A DNA stretch of 64,000 nucleotides from the NCBI GenBank assembly GCA_965240325.2, contig OZ251231.1, forward strand, positions 2,046,001 to 2,110,000. Direction: 5' to 3'. This document shows, piece after piece, positions 34,101 through 44,132 of the stretch. The first letter of the stretch is position 1, and every line of letters begins with the position of its first letter. A program made the position numbers and the translations under genes. The notes beneath the pieces were generated by a model, which worked only from the letters and a program-made list of their open reading frames with translations, made no database searches and was not told the origin of the DNA. Origin of the DNA: Rebecca billardiae RCC1528 (taxonomy: Eukaryota > Haptophyta).

Positions 34101-35597
34101 CGGCCGCCCGGCTGCGCGGCGCGCTCTCACGGACCCGCGCGCGCCCGACCCTCCGCGCGCGCGCGGCACAGGTGACGCCGTGCAGCGGGGACCCGGACCT
34201 GTACGCCTCAGACATGGTGCCTAGGCCCTCGAAGGACAACTACAAGTTCGCGCACGCGGAGGTGCGCGCGCGCGCGCGCTGCCCCGCGCGCGCGCAGCCG
34301 TCCGCCCCGCGCCGCGGCGGCGCGCAGCCCGCCAGCCGCTCAGCCGCGCGCTGCGCCGCTCCTGTGCACCGCGCGCGCCCGGCTGGCTCCGCCGCGCGCA
34401 GGTGAACCACGTCGAGAGCCTGCACCTCTCCGCGCGCGACGACCGGCTGGGCGACGTGCTCTACCTCAGCGTCTTCGGCGCGCTCAGCTCCTCGTTCACG
34501 ATCGGCGCGGACGACCACGCGGCGGGCGGCTCCGCGCTGGGGCACGGCGAGGAAGGAGCGCTGCTCGCGCTGAGCGAGCCCTCCGCCTCGGCGGTCGCGG
34601 TGTCGTGGGCGGCCGCCGTGCCGCCGGAGGGGGTCGAGCCGGCGTCGATCTCGTACGAGCTGCTGCTCGCCGAGCACGCGGCGGACAAGCGCGTGCCCGT
34701 CCTCTTCACGCAGTGCGGCATCGACGAGTCTGCGCGGCTGATCGGCAACCTCACCGGGCGCGACGCGGACCGCGAGGGTCGGCTCAGCTCCAAGGTGAAG
34801 AAGCTGCAGCCGGGGACCAAGTACCAGGTGCGCGCGCGAGGGCGCGGCGGGCGCGCCGCCGCCCCGGAGCGCGCGCCGCGCCCCGCCCGCCCGGCTGGCC
34901 GTGCACGCGCCGCGGCCGGCTGCTGCGTGTGGTGTGCTCAGCGCGCACGCCCTGCGTCGGCGCGCGCACGCGCGCGGCGCGTGCGCAGGTGAACGTGCGC
35001 GCGACGCTGCCCTCGGGCGGGCGCCCCCTGCTCTACCGGCCGATGGTGTTCACGACACTCGAGCGGCCGGCCATCGGCGCGGGCGGGGTCGCCGCGATCG
35101 TGCTCGCGAGCCTGCTCGTGTGCGTGCTCGGCACCCTCGGCTGCCTCGTCGTGCGCCGGCGCAAGCAGCTCGCCTCGCTCTCGCTACTCGGCGACGATGA
35201 GGCGGCCCGGCAGGCGGACGCGGCCGAGACCTTCTCTGCGCTGGTCGCGTCGCCGCTGCAGGCGGGCGGCGCGGGCATGGAGGACGCGTCTCTGCTGCCG
35301 CTCTTTGCGCAGGGGCGCGGCGCGCCGGAGCACGTCGCGAGCCCGCTCGCCATCGCGGAGGAGGAGGTCGGCGCATCTGACGCTGCGCCCCTCGTCGTCT
35401 CCGACGTCGTCGCGGCCGATCCGCTCGCAGCGGTCGCGCCCTCAGGGGCGGCGCAGGCCGCGGCGCTGCCGCTGAGCGAGGTAGCGATGGGTTCCGACGA
35501 CGACGACGACGACGATGCCGGCGACGCAGACGGTGGCGCCCTGGCCGGCGATCGCGACCAGCTCGTGCAGAGCGCAGCAACCGACTCTGCTGCATAG
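22148..35597 (+). CDS. Giant type I membrane protein: PA domains, PPC-like repeats, FnIII
   Basis: Exons are 22148-33700, 33813-34025, 34172-34261, 34402-34827 and 34989-35597, giving 4,296 residues. A signal peptide (MAWGRVLLVLGLAATCAPARG) comes first. Four protease-associated (PA) domains lie near residues 25-175, 611-760, 1427-1578 and 2475-2621; the last three share GL(H/R)VD-P and a VxRGxCxFxxK core. Between and after them are about 30 beta-sandwich repeats of about 115 residues, each with a (V/T/F/S)G(D/N)PD(L/M/I)(Y/F)V-type core. Many also carry CxxCxY and an N-glycosylation site in (T/S)NFS or NYT. They resemble bacterial pre-peptidase C-terminal (PPC) domains. A fibronectin-III-like domain (exons 4-5), one transmembrane helix (about 4124-4148) and a short acidic tail end the protein. 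No protease catalytic domain is visible. A cell-surface scaffold or binding protein is inferred. Confidence 0.85.
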
Positions 35598-36288
35598 TCA
35601 GAGTGCCGCGCGCGACCGCGCTGACCACTGACCGTGACGACGGCGACGTATTTCTGACGTCATGAACAAAGCGCGCGATGATCGATTAAGACTGATGCAT
35701 AGATATATACATGATGACGCGAGATAGCGCGTCGCAGAGCTCAGCGCATCAGCATGCTGCGCAGCATATATATCATCGCCATCATCATGCACGGCAGCAG
35801 CCCGCATCTCACGGAGTAACTAGGCCTAGGGGCACTAGGGCCAGGGGACCCTACTGAGTACTGTCTAGGCATACCGTGACGTGCCGTCCTGTCGTGCCGT
35901 CGTCGTCGTCGTTACGGTCATCATCGTCGTCGTCGTTATCGATCATCGTCGCGCGTAGCAGACGAATATTATCGTCACGTACTATACGTACTATATCGAT
36001 ACCAGCATATCATCATCGATATATCGCGGGTCGCTGACCAGACGCTACAGCCGCGTTATATTCCGCCCGCGTATAGTATATATATAGAAGCAACCTGCTG
36101 CACGGTCGTACGGTGGCCCGGCCCGGCGCCACGCCCGGACGACGCAACGGTATATATATATATACGAAGCAGTGTGCTGCCATGGAGAGTCGCGCTGCTG
36201 AAGTCACCTGAAGCCAGCTGACGGCGGCGCCGCGAGCGGCCCACGCACGGGCATCATCGCTCATATTGGCTCGGACGAGCAGCAGCTC
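35598..36288. other. Spacer rich in short AT and trinucleotide repeats
   Basis: Lies between convergent genes. It contains ATATAT runs near 35700, 35766, 36076 and 36150, and GTCGTCGTC stretches near 35900. No gene is recognised. Confidence 0.6.
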
Positions 36289-38504
36289 CTAGAGCAACAC
36301 ACCGCCATTCAAATGCTTGCCGTTGAGCTTTGACTTTGAGCCTGCGACGCCGCTTTGCAGCCGGCGCTGCGCGTTGCGCCATGCGATATAGCCAACGATC
36401 ACAGTCACCACGATGGGCGAGAGCCCGATGAGCCAGCCCAGGATGGTTGTCCACAGCGGGGCCTCGCTCGAGGCATCGCGCCTGAAGGCGCTCACGACCG
36501 ACATGGTGCCGAGCACCGCGCAGAGCGGCATTGTGACGTACGTCCACGCGGCAGTGAGCCAGCGCGGCAGCTGCGTGCCCGTCTCGTCGCGCACGAGCGA
36601 CACGAAGCCGCTGATGCCGTGGATGTGGATGATGGCGAAGAGCTGGCAGAAGCAGGTGACGTACACGCTGATGAGGCAGGAGTACCCATCGAAGATGGCG
36701 ACCATCTCGACGCCTCCGCGCGTCGTGCAGCTCAAACCGATGACCAGGCCGACCGCGCACACGACGGCGATGCCCTGGCCGAGCCGCTTGCCCTGGAAGA
36801 TGCGCCAGCCGCGCTCGACAAACGCCGAGATGCCCACCTCCAGCTGCCCCATCTGGCTGTCGATCGCCAGCGAGATGACCATCAGGAAGAAGAGGACCGC
36901 AAAGACGTGCGCGCCCGGGAGCAGCGCGAGCGCGGTCGGGTACGCGATGAAGGCGAGGCCCGGGCCGCTGAGCGCGAGCTCGCTGACCGGGACGCCCGAC
37001 ACGTGCGCCAGGTGGCCGAGCACCGAGAAGACGACGAAGCCGGCGAAGACCGAGGTCGCCGAGTTGATCAGCCCGATGCACAGCCCGTCGCGGAGGAACT
37101 TGGTGTCCTTGGGCACGTACGACGCGTACCCGATGTGCGTGCCAAAGCCCGGGCCGAGCGAGAAGAAGATCTGGGTCGTGGCGCTCGCCCACACCTGCGC
37201 GCGCGCGCACGGGCCCGCGTGAGGGCGCCGCCGCACCGCAGGCTCAGCGCGGCGCATCAGCCCAACAGGCTGACCGGAGTGTTGGGCGTCGCAGCCCAGC
37301 AGGCCACGCGCGTGCGCAGCGCAGCCAGCGGCTCCGCTCCGCTCCGCTCCGCTCCGCTCCGCGCACCTGCATGTTGCCCAGCTTGGAGAAGTCAGGCGTC
37401 ACGTAGTACATGATGCCCTCGCTGGCGCCCTCGAGCGTCACGCCGCGGAAGAAGAGGATGACGAGCACGACGTACGGGAACGTGGCGGTGAAGAGCACCA
37501 CCTTGCCGGACGACTCGATGCCGTTGTGCAGCGCCCCCCATGCCATCACCCACGCCGTCACCAGCGCGACGGTGAGCGGCCAGTTCGGCGCCAGCCACCC
37601 CGACTCGGAGAGGGCGACGTGCTGCGTCACGCACGACTCCCAGTAGTCCGACGCGGGCAGGAAGGACTCCGAAGACGTCGGCATGCACGCGGCCGAGTTG
37701 GCGCGCGTCCACGGCAGCGGCGAGCGGAAGCTGGCCACGAGGTAGTACAGCGTCCACGCGATGATCACATTGTAGTACACGGCAACGTTGAACGCGGTCA
37801 ACGCCGCGCCCCAGCCGACGCCGGTCAGCCGCTTGTCGAACTTGCCCCACACCCGACTCGCCGACACCTGGAACACCTGCCCCACGCACAGCTCGAGCAC
37901 GAAGAGCGGGATGCCCACCAGCACGAGCGCGAGCAGGTACGGCACCAGGAATGCGCCGCCACCGTTCCGCATGGCGAGCATCGGGAAGCGCCACACGTTG
38001 CCCTGCCGCGGACGACCGGGGCAGCGGGGGCGAGGTTGGTGCGAATGGTATCAGCTGGCACGGGCGGCGCGCGGGGCTCGGCGTGGCGCGCGTGCGCGCG
38101 AGCTCGCGCACCAGGCCGACGGCAAAGCCGACCACGCTGAGCAGGTATTCGATCTGACTACCCCACTGCGGCCGCTGCTCGCCGCTCTCCTCCTCGTCGA
38201 CGTCGAGCGCGAGGAACGCCGTGCTCGAGTGCGCGTGGAGGACGTGCTCGTGCCGGCGCTCCTGCGTGACGTGCGGCATATACTCGATCGTGTGACGCCG
38301 CGGGCGTGGGGGCGGGGGCTGCTTGGTGGCCTCCAGCTGGACGTCCGGGACGAGCGAGGGCAGCTGGGGGGCGGACATGCATGTGGGCACTCCCGAAGTG
38401 GCTGCGGCATCTCCGCCGGCCTGACGCGCCGCGAAGACGAGCCGGGACCACTCGTCCTGGGTCACGTCCGCCTTCGCCAGGGCCGCCGCGAATGCGGACG
38501 ACAT
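36289..38504 (-). CDS. SLC6-family sodium-coupled symporter
   Basis: Exons 38504-38112, 38002-37367 and 37194-36289 give 644 residues. Introns are 38003-38111 (109 nt) and 37195-37366 (172 nt, containing a short GCTCC tandem). The first intron splits the family hallmark in helix 1: GFAVGL joins GNVWRFPMLAMRNGGGAF, which matches the sodium- and substrate-binding unwound helix of neurotransmitter/amino-acid sodium symporters. Helix 3 (YYNVIIAWTLYYL), the extracellular Cys-containing loop, and helix 6-8 regions (SLGPGFGTHIGYASY, GLINSATSVFAGFVVFSVLG) are also typical. About 12 membrane segments are present. The first 100 residues are hydrophilic and probably cytosolic. The substrate is likely an amino acid or related amine, but is not determinable here. 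A foldback element begins 61 bp upstream of the start codon. Confidence 0.92.
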
Positions 38505-38553
38505 CGCGTCGATCGTCTTCGTGAGACCGGGCGGTCAAGGGCGTGCGACACGG

Positions 38554-38564
38554 GACCGGCGCGC
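38554..38564. repeat. Left copy of an 11-bp direct repeat (likely target-site duplication)
   Basis: GACCGGCGCGC here is repeated exactly at 44122-44132. The two copies abut the outer ends of the terminal inverted repeats. Confidence 0.75.
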
Positions 38565-38689
38565 GGCAGCGCTAAATCAGCCCGGGCTGATTTAAGCTTA
38601 TCTCAGCCCGGGCTGATTTAAGCCCTTAAATCAGCCCGGGCTGAGATAAGCTCCGCGCGAGCTTATCTCAGCCCGGGCTGAGATAAGCT
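38565..38689. repeat. Left terminal inverted repeat: four-palindrome array
   Basis: Four palindromes share the core CAGCCCGGGCTG (38578-38589, 38604-38615, 38632-38643, 38669-38680). Their flanking halves are either TAAAT-type (A) or TATCT-type (B), giving the order AA, BA, AB, BB. Confidence 0.9.
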
Positions 38690-39596
38690 CAGGCGAGTGA
38701 GGTGCCCCGGGCACCTCAAGCGCGCGTTCGCGCAAAAGTCCGCACCGCCGATTTTTCACAGTGGGCGGCAATTTCTGGCGCGCTATTTTCTGATTTTCCG
38801 CCGTGCGTGGCGCCGCCGCGTCGCGCGCGCTCTCGACGCGCGCGAGCTGCGCGCGCGTGGCGGCGGGTTTGGCCGCGCGGCACTGGGACGGCTGGGTCCG
38901 CACGGCCGAGGAGGCCACTCTTGCCGCGGTGGTCGTGGCGCGGGGACGTCTCCGCCGCTCGCAAACCTCCCGCGAGCGCCTCGCGCCGCCTCGCGCCGCC
39001 TTCACGCCGTCTCCGCGCGCCAACTGCACGCTCTGGACGCCTCGGCGGCAGAGACGCGCGCGGCGCGGTTGTGTGCCGCGTAGACTGGGCCCATGCGCGT
39101 CCGCTGCCGGTGCGCCCCGACCACGCGCGCGCGCATCCCAGACCTCTCGCCTCACGCGTCGCCGCCGAGCACGGCCGTGCACCGCAGTCCGCCGTGGTGC
39201 CGCCCGCGCGGCCGAGCGAGCAGGCGGCGCGTTGTGGAGCGTGTGACGCGCGAGGCGGGAAGGCTTCAGAGCGCCCGAGCCACCGCCGACCGGCGGCGCG
39301 CACGCGATTGGCTCGAGCCATGGGCGCCGACGGCGCGCGCGCGCGCTGAGCCAGCTGAAGACTTGTGCGCCATGGCACGGCAGCCGCCAATCGCGGCGCG
39401 CGGGCGTGCTGTGCGGCAGGCGCGCTCGGTGCGGGCGCTTCGGGGCGTGGCCTCACGAGAACGGAGCCCCTGGAAGCGCGACGCCTGTGAGCTCGCCCCG
39501 GCCCGTGTGAGTGTGCGCGCATCTGTCAGGGATCGGCACACGCAGCAGCACGGGGTGGCCGTCGTCATGAGCCATGGCCTGGTCACTGCCGCGCTG
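38690..39596. repeat. Unit A inverted repeat, left arm (907 bp)
   Basis: Reverse complement of 40857-41763, equal in length, with only about four or five substitutions noticed. The start includes an additional 21-nt palindrome (38699-38719). Frames of 215 and 268 codons occur in both arms but are Arg/Ala-rich and unlike any known domain. Confidence 0.9.
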
Positions 39597-40856
39597 GGTG
39601 TCGACCAGGCACAAAGAACAAGCGAGCATGCGCACTTTTGAAGTTCTCGCATGCGTGGTGCGGCGCTGTGCGTGCACGATCATGCTGGTGCATGCGAGAC
39701 CATTCAGCAGGGCTGTGCGCGTTATTGATCTCCGTACCGGCAGAAGGCTGGCATCCCGGTGTCCAACGCTGCACCTACGCTGACACCTTGAGACGCTCTT
39801 GTCAGCCAGAAACGCGCGCTTCGAGCGCCGCGTGCCCAGGTAGCACGACCCACTACTTCCTGGCTTACGTCAGCCCATGTCGGATGACCTGAGCAGCAGT
39901 TGGCGTCATCGCGCGCGGGGGCGCGCGCAAGCCGGCTCTCAATCTGCCCGACGTGCGAGGGCGTCGGGCGGGGGCGTGTGCGCACGAATCGAGTGTCAGC
40001 AGCAGCGCTCGCTCGCGCTCACCGGCGAGAGACGTCTGCTCGCAAGTCGTCTGGGTCAGCAGGCTACCAGCCGTGATAGACGTTGCAGCAGATGGGTTGG
40101 AAGGCTCCACCGCACGCCGGGCACCAGGAGGGCGTGAGCGACCGCAACCGCAGCCGCGCCTGCGTCCGCGAGAGGGCTGAGCACCTGGACCTGGCGCGTC
40201 GCCCTGTCTGGGCGTTGGACCAGATGTCTGTACCCCGCCCTCAGCGTCGCGCGCGGGCTCTGAGCCTGCTGGCGTCTCAACGGCCTACTCGTCCGCGCTG
40301 TTGTCGCCATCATCGAGGGAATCACGACCGTCGGCCAGATCGTCGAGCTCGAGCGTGGCAGCCCATCGGGCCACCGTCTTCCTCGTCACCCATACCGACC
40401 ATACCGGCCTCCCGCTCGCCACCCTGAGCTATGCGCCTTCGACAGAGCTCTCGCGCGCGCACGCCATCACAAAAGGCTGGCACCCCACCACCCTTCAGGG
40501 CTGCCGGGAACTTGCTGGTGAGCAGTGGGTCTGCGCAGACGCGGCTGCTCCCCGACCGTGCGCCGTGAGTGAGAGAGCTGCCGTGGCGCGCCCGCCTCGG
40601 AGTGAGCAGGCCAGCAACACTGCAGCCATAGCTCTGTGCGCTTCTGACACTGGAGGGCTACGACTTCTGACCAGTAGAGTCGCTCTCTCTGTCAATGGAA
40701 GCACGTGGCTGGCATCGGACAGACGCTCAGATGAAACGCGTCAGGCAGCATGCGAATGCTCGCATCCGTGCGCGCAAGCGCACGCGGGCCCAGGTAGCGC
40801 CAGAAGCCATATAACTACTCTTCACGCGGCGCTGTTGCCGTGTGTCGTGGCGCGCT
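39597..40856. other. Unit A loop, no gene recognised
   Basis: 1,260 bp between the 907-bp arms. The composition is less extreme than in the arms. Short frames only; none is recognised. Confidence 0.6.
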
Positions 40857-41763
40857 CAGCGCGGCAGTGACCAGGCCATGGCTCATGACGACGGCCACCC
40901 CGTGCTGCTGCGTGTGCCGATCCCTGACAGATGCGCGCACACTCACTCGGGCCGGGGCGAGCTCACAGGCGTCGCGCTTCCAGGGGCTCCGTTCTCGCGA
41001 GGCCACGCCCCGAAGCGCCCGCACCGAGCGCGCCTGCCGCACAGCACGCCCGCGCGCCGCGATTGGCGGCTGCCGTGCCATGGCGCACAAGTCTTCAGCT
41101 GGCTCAGCGCGCGCGCGCGCCGTCGGCGCCCATGGCTCGAGCCAATCGCGTGCGCGCCGCCGGTCGGCGGTGGCTCGGGCGCTCGGAAGCCTTCCCGCCT
41201 CGCGCGTCACACGCTCCACAACGCGCCGCCTGCTCGCTCGGCCGCGCGGGCGGCACCACGGCGGACTGCGGTGCACGGCCGTGCTCGGCGGCGACGCGTG
41301 AGGCGAGAGGTCTGGGATGCGCGCGCGCGTGGTCGGGGCGCACCGGCAGCGGACGCGCATGGGCCCAGCCTACGCGGCACACAACCGCGCCGCGCGCGTC
41401 TCTGCCGCCGAGGCGTCCAGAGCGTGCAGTTGGCGCGCGGAGACGGCGTGAAGGCGGCGCGAGGCGGCGCGAGGCGCTCGCGGGAGGTTTGCGAGCGGCG
41501 GAGACGTCCCCGCGCCACGACCACCGCGGCAAGAGTGGCCTCCTCGGCCGTGCGGACCCAGCCGTCCCAGTGCCGCGCGGCCAAACCCGCCGCCACGCGC
41601 GCGCAGCTCGCGCGCGTCGAGAGCGCGCGCGACGCGGCGGCGCCACGCACGGCGGAAAATCAGAAAATAGCGCGCCAGAAATTGCCGCCCACTGTGAAAA
41701 ATCGGCGGTGCGGACTTTTGCGCGAACGCGCGCTTGAGGTGCCCGGGGCACCTCACTCGCCTG
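40857..41763. repeat. Unit A inverted repeat, right arm (907 bp)
   Basis: Mirror of 38690-39596. It ends CACTCGCCTG, directly followed by the motif that begins unit B. Confidence 0.9.
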
Positions 41764-41766
41764 AAA

Positions 41767-41992
41767 GCGCTTATCTCAGCCCAGCGGCTCGCGACTCGGC
41801 CGCCGTGGACTCGGAGCGCACGTCGCGCGGTGCGGCCCGCCCGCTCCATGGCTGCACGCGCTGCTGTGTCTTCGGTGGCCACAGGGTGAAGTGCGCTGAG
41901 TATAGTGGCGGGCCCAGCTCCACCCACCCCCTTCTCCCTGGCCCGCCCCGCCTGCCCTCGCCCGCATCGGATGCCTTCCTCGCGCATGCAAC
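41767..41992. repeat. Unit B inverted repeat, left arm
   Basis: Starts GCGCTTATCTCAGCCC and runs to GCATGCAAC. It pairs with 43772-43999, with a few substitutions and a 2-bp length difference. Confidence 0.88.
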
Positions 41993-43771
41993 GGCCTCAG
42001 CCAACGCCATTGTTCCACCATCGATTCCACCATCGACGGTCGCGGGTACTTGTACGTCGTGTACTGTACATGTGTGTCATGTGTAATCGCACGCATGTGG
42101 CCACGGCCCACGTGCACCTGTCTGCCGTGTGCCGTCGCCCTTGTACCGCGTTGCCCTTGTACCGTTCGCGCGTTGCGGCATGTGCTTGCCCAGCTTGGCA
42201 TACTTGCCGGTCACGCTCGACGCTGGATCAGCCAGTCATCGCGATCCCGTCAGATCGAAACGGTCCCTTCGCGCGGCGCACTACTCTGCGCGGCGGCTGC
42301 CGGTTCATGACCGAGCTTGGACCATCAGCTGACAGCTGTGGTGTGCGGCTCGCTGCGTCTCAAGCGTGGCAGGCGCTTCGGCAGAGTAATACACTGTCGA
42401 CGGTCGTGGCGCCGCAGCTGGTGGGCTCACCGGCGCCGTCGCGCTCGCAGCTTTCGGCGCGCTTGGCGAGCACGCCAAGGTCGCCGCGCGCACCGTGGTC
42501 CGCGTGCACACAACGGCCGCCGCGCGCGCCGCAGCCGTCTTGCGCGCCGCAGCCGGCGAGCGCGCCGCGGCCGGCGAGCGCGCCGCGGCTGCTGAGCGCG
42601 CCCGGCCGGCGAGCGCGCCGCGGCCGGCGAGTGCGCCGCGGCCGCTGCGCGCGCCCGGCCGGTGAGCGCGCCGCGGCTGCCGCGCGCCGCGCGGCTGGCG
42701 ATTGCGCCGCGGCTGCCACGCGCGCTGCGGCCGGTAAGCGCGCCACGGCGGCAGACAGCGTAACTCGGCCGTCGCGCCCGGCCGGCGAGCGCGCCGTGGC
42801 TGCTGCGCGCGCCGCGGCTGCCGCGCGCGCCGCGGCCGGCGAGCGCGCCGAGGCCGACCAACGCGCCGCGACCGCCCCGCGCACGGCGACCGAAGGCGAG
42901 TCTGTGGCGGATAGCGAGCTTGCCGCTGCGGCTAGTGAGCGCGCCGCAACCGGCGCGGATGGATGGTGCAGCCGGGGCTTGCGCCACCGCAACCGGTGAG
43001 CAGGCCGCGCCAGCATGCGTAGGTATTGGCGAGCGCGCCACCGCAACCGGCGAGCGCGCACCGCACGGGCCACAGATGCCCATTGGTCCAACGCCGCAGG
43101 TGCCCATCAAGCCTGGCGCCAACACGTGACAGTTGCGCGATGAGGCTGAGCGTGCTCGCCGGCCGCTGCGCGCTCACTGGCCGCGGCGGCGCGCTCGCTC
43201 GCTATCCGCCACAGACTAGCCTTCGGTCGTCGCGCACGGCCGCGGCGCGCTGGTCCGCCGCGGCGCGCGCGGCAGCCACGGCGCGCGCGGCAACCGCGGC
43301 GCGCGCGGCGGCCACCGCGCGCGTGGCGCATGCGGCGGCCGCTGCGTGCGTGCGGACCGCGGCGCACACCGCAACCTTAGCTTGCTGTCCGTGCGCACCA
43401 GCCCCTGAGCCGCGGCACGCGCTGCGAGCTTGGCGTGCTCGCCGTGCGCGCCGACAGCTGCGGGCGTGCCGGCGTCGGCGCGCCCACTAGCCGCAGCGCC
43501 ATGATCGTCCATGGAGCTGCGCCGGTGCCCATGCCTGTGCCGCTGGCACCGGTACGCCCGCGCGCGGCGGCCGCGGTGGCAACGTTCAGCACATTTTGAA
43601 CAACGTGCAATGGCAACAGCACACAACCGACTGTAGCGCACGGGCCGTGTTCACCCGCGTGCGACTACGCGCGGACATGGTCAACTGGCGAACGTCGATG
43701 GTGCGTCCATGGTGTTGGCTGCATGCTTCTCATGCGGGCAGCAAGTCCACAAGCCGAGTTGCCGCCGTGGA
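41993..43771. other. Unit B loop with GC-rich minisatellite
   Basis: Around 42530-42870 and again 43160-43340 the sequence is a degenerate array of roughly 18-bp units built on CCGGCGAGCGCGCCGCGG. It reads as Arg/Ala-rich frames on both strands with no sign of a real protein. Confidence 0.7.
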
Positions 43772-43999
43772 GTTGCATGCGCGAGGAAGGCATCCGATGC
43801 GGGCGAGGGCAGGCGGGGCGGGCCAGGGAGAAGGGGGTGGGTGGAGCTGGGCGCCCGCCACTAGACTCAGCGCACTTCACCCTGTGGCCACCGAAGACAC
43901 AGCAGCGCGTGCAGCCATGGAGCGGGCGGGCCGCACCGCGCGACGTGCGCTCCGAGTCCACGGCGGCCGAGTCGCGAGCCGCTGGGCTGAGATAAGCGC
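43772..43999. repeat. Unit B inverted repeat, right arm
   Basis: Mirror of 41767-41992. Its outer end overlaps the start of the right terminal repeat by three bases. Confidence 0.88.
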
Positions 44000-44121
44000 T
44001 TATCTCAGCCCGGGCTGAGATAAGCTCGCGCGGAGCTTATCTCAGCCCGGGCCGATTTAAGCGCTTAAATCGGCCCGGGCTGAGATAAGCTTAAATCGGC
44101 CCGGGCTGATTTAGCGCTGCC
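43997..44121. repeat. Right terminal inverted repeat: four-palindrome array
   Basis: Palindrome cores at 44006-44017, 44043-44054, 44071-44082 and 44097-44108, in the order BB, BA, AB, AA. This is the exact mirror of the left array. Three of the A half-sites carry a T-to-C (or A-to-G) change in the core flank (CCGATTTAA type). Confidence 0.9.
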
Positions 44122-44132
44122 GACCGGCGCGC
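44122..44132. repeat. Right copy of the 11-bp direct repeat
   Basis: GACCGGCGCGC, same orientation as 38554-38564. Confidence 0.75.

Larger units (their letters stand above)
38565..44121. mobile_element. 5,557-bp composite foldback DNA element, no transposase seen
   Basis: The element has 125-bp terminal inverted repeats beginning GGCAGCGCT, flanked by an 11-bp direct repeat. Inside are two successive hairpin units. Unit A has 907-bp arms (38690-39596 and 40857-41763) around a 1,260-bp loop; unit B has about 227-bp arms (41767-41992 and 43772-43999) around a 1,779-bp loop. The terminal motif is present once more at the A/B junction (GCGCTTATCTCAGCCC, 41767). Frames inside are Arg/Ala/Pro-rich shadows, and I find no transposase, integrase or reverse transcriptase. 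Long palindromic TIRs plus an 11-bp duplication resemble non-autonomous Mutator-like or foldback elements; this class assignment is inference. Confidence 0.8.

Noticed and set aside
38702-39522. Frames of 215 and 268 codons repeated in both 907-bp arms
   Set aside because: They are identical only because the arms are identical; composition is Arg/Ala/Pro with no domain, on both strands.
41905-42999. 364-codon frame in the unit B loop
   Set aside because: It runs through the minisatellite and reads as RAA/RPAGERA repeats. No transposase residues are visible.
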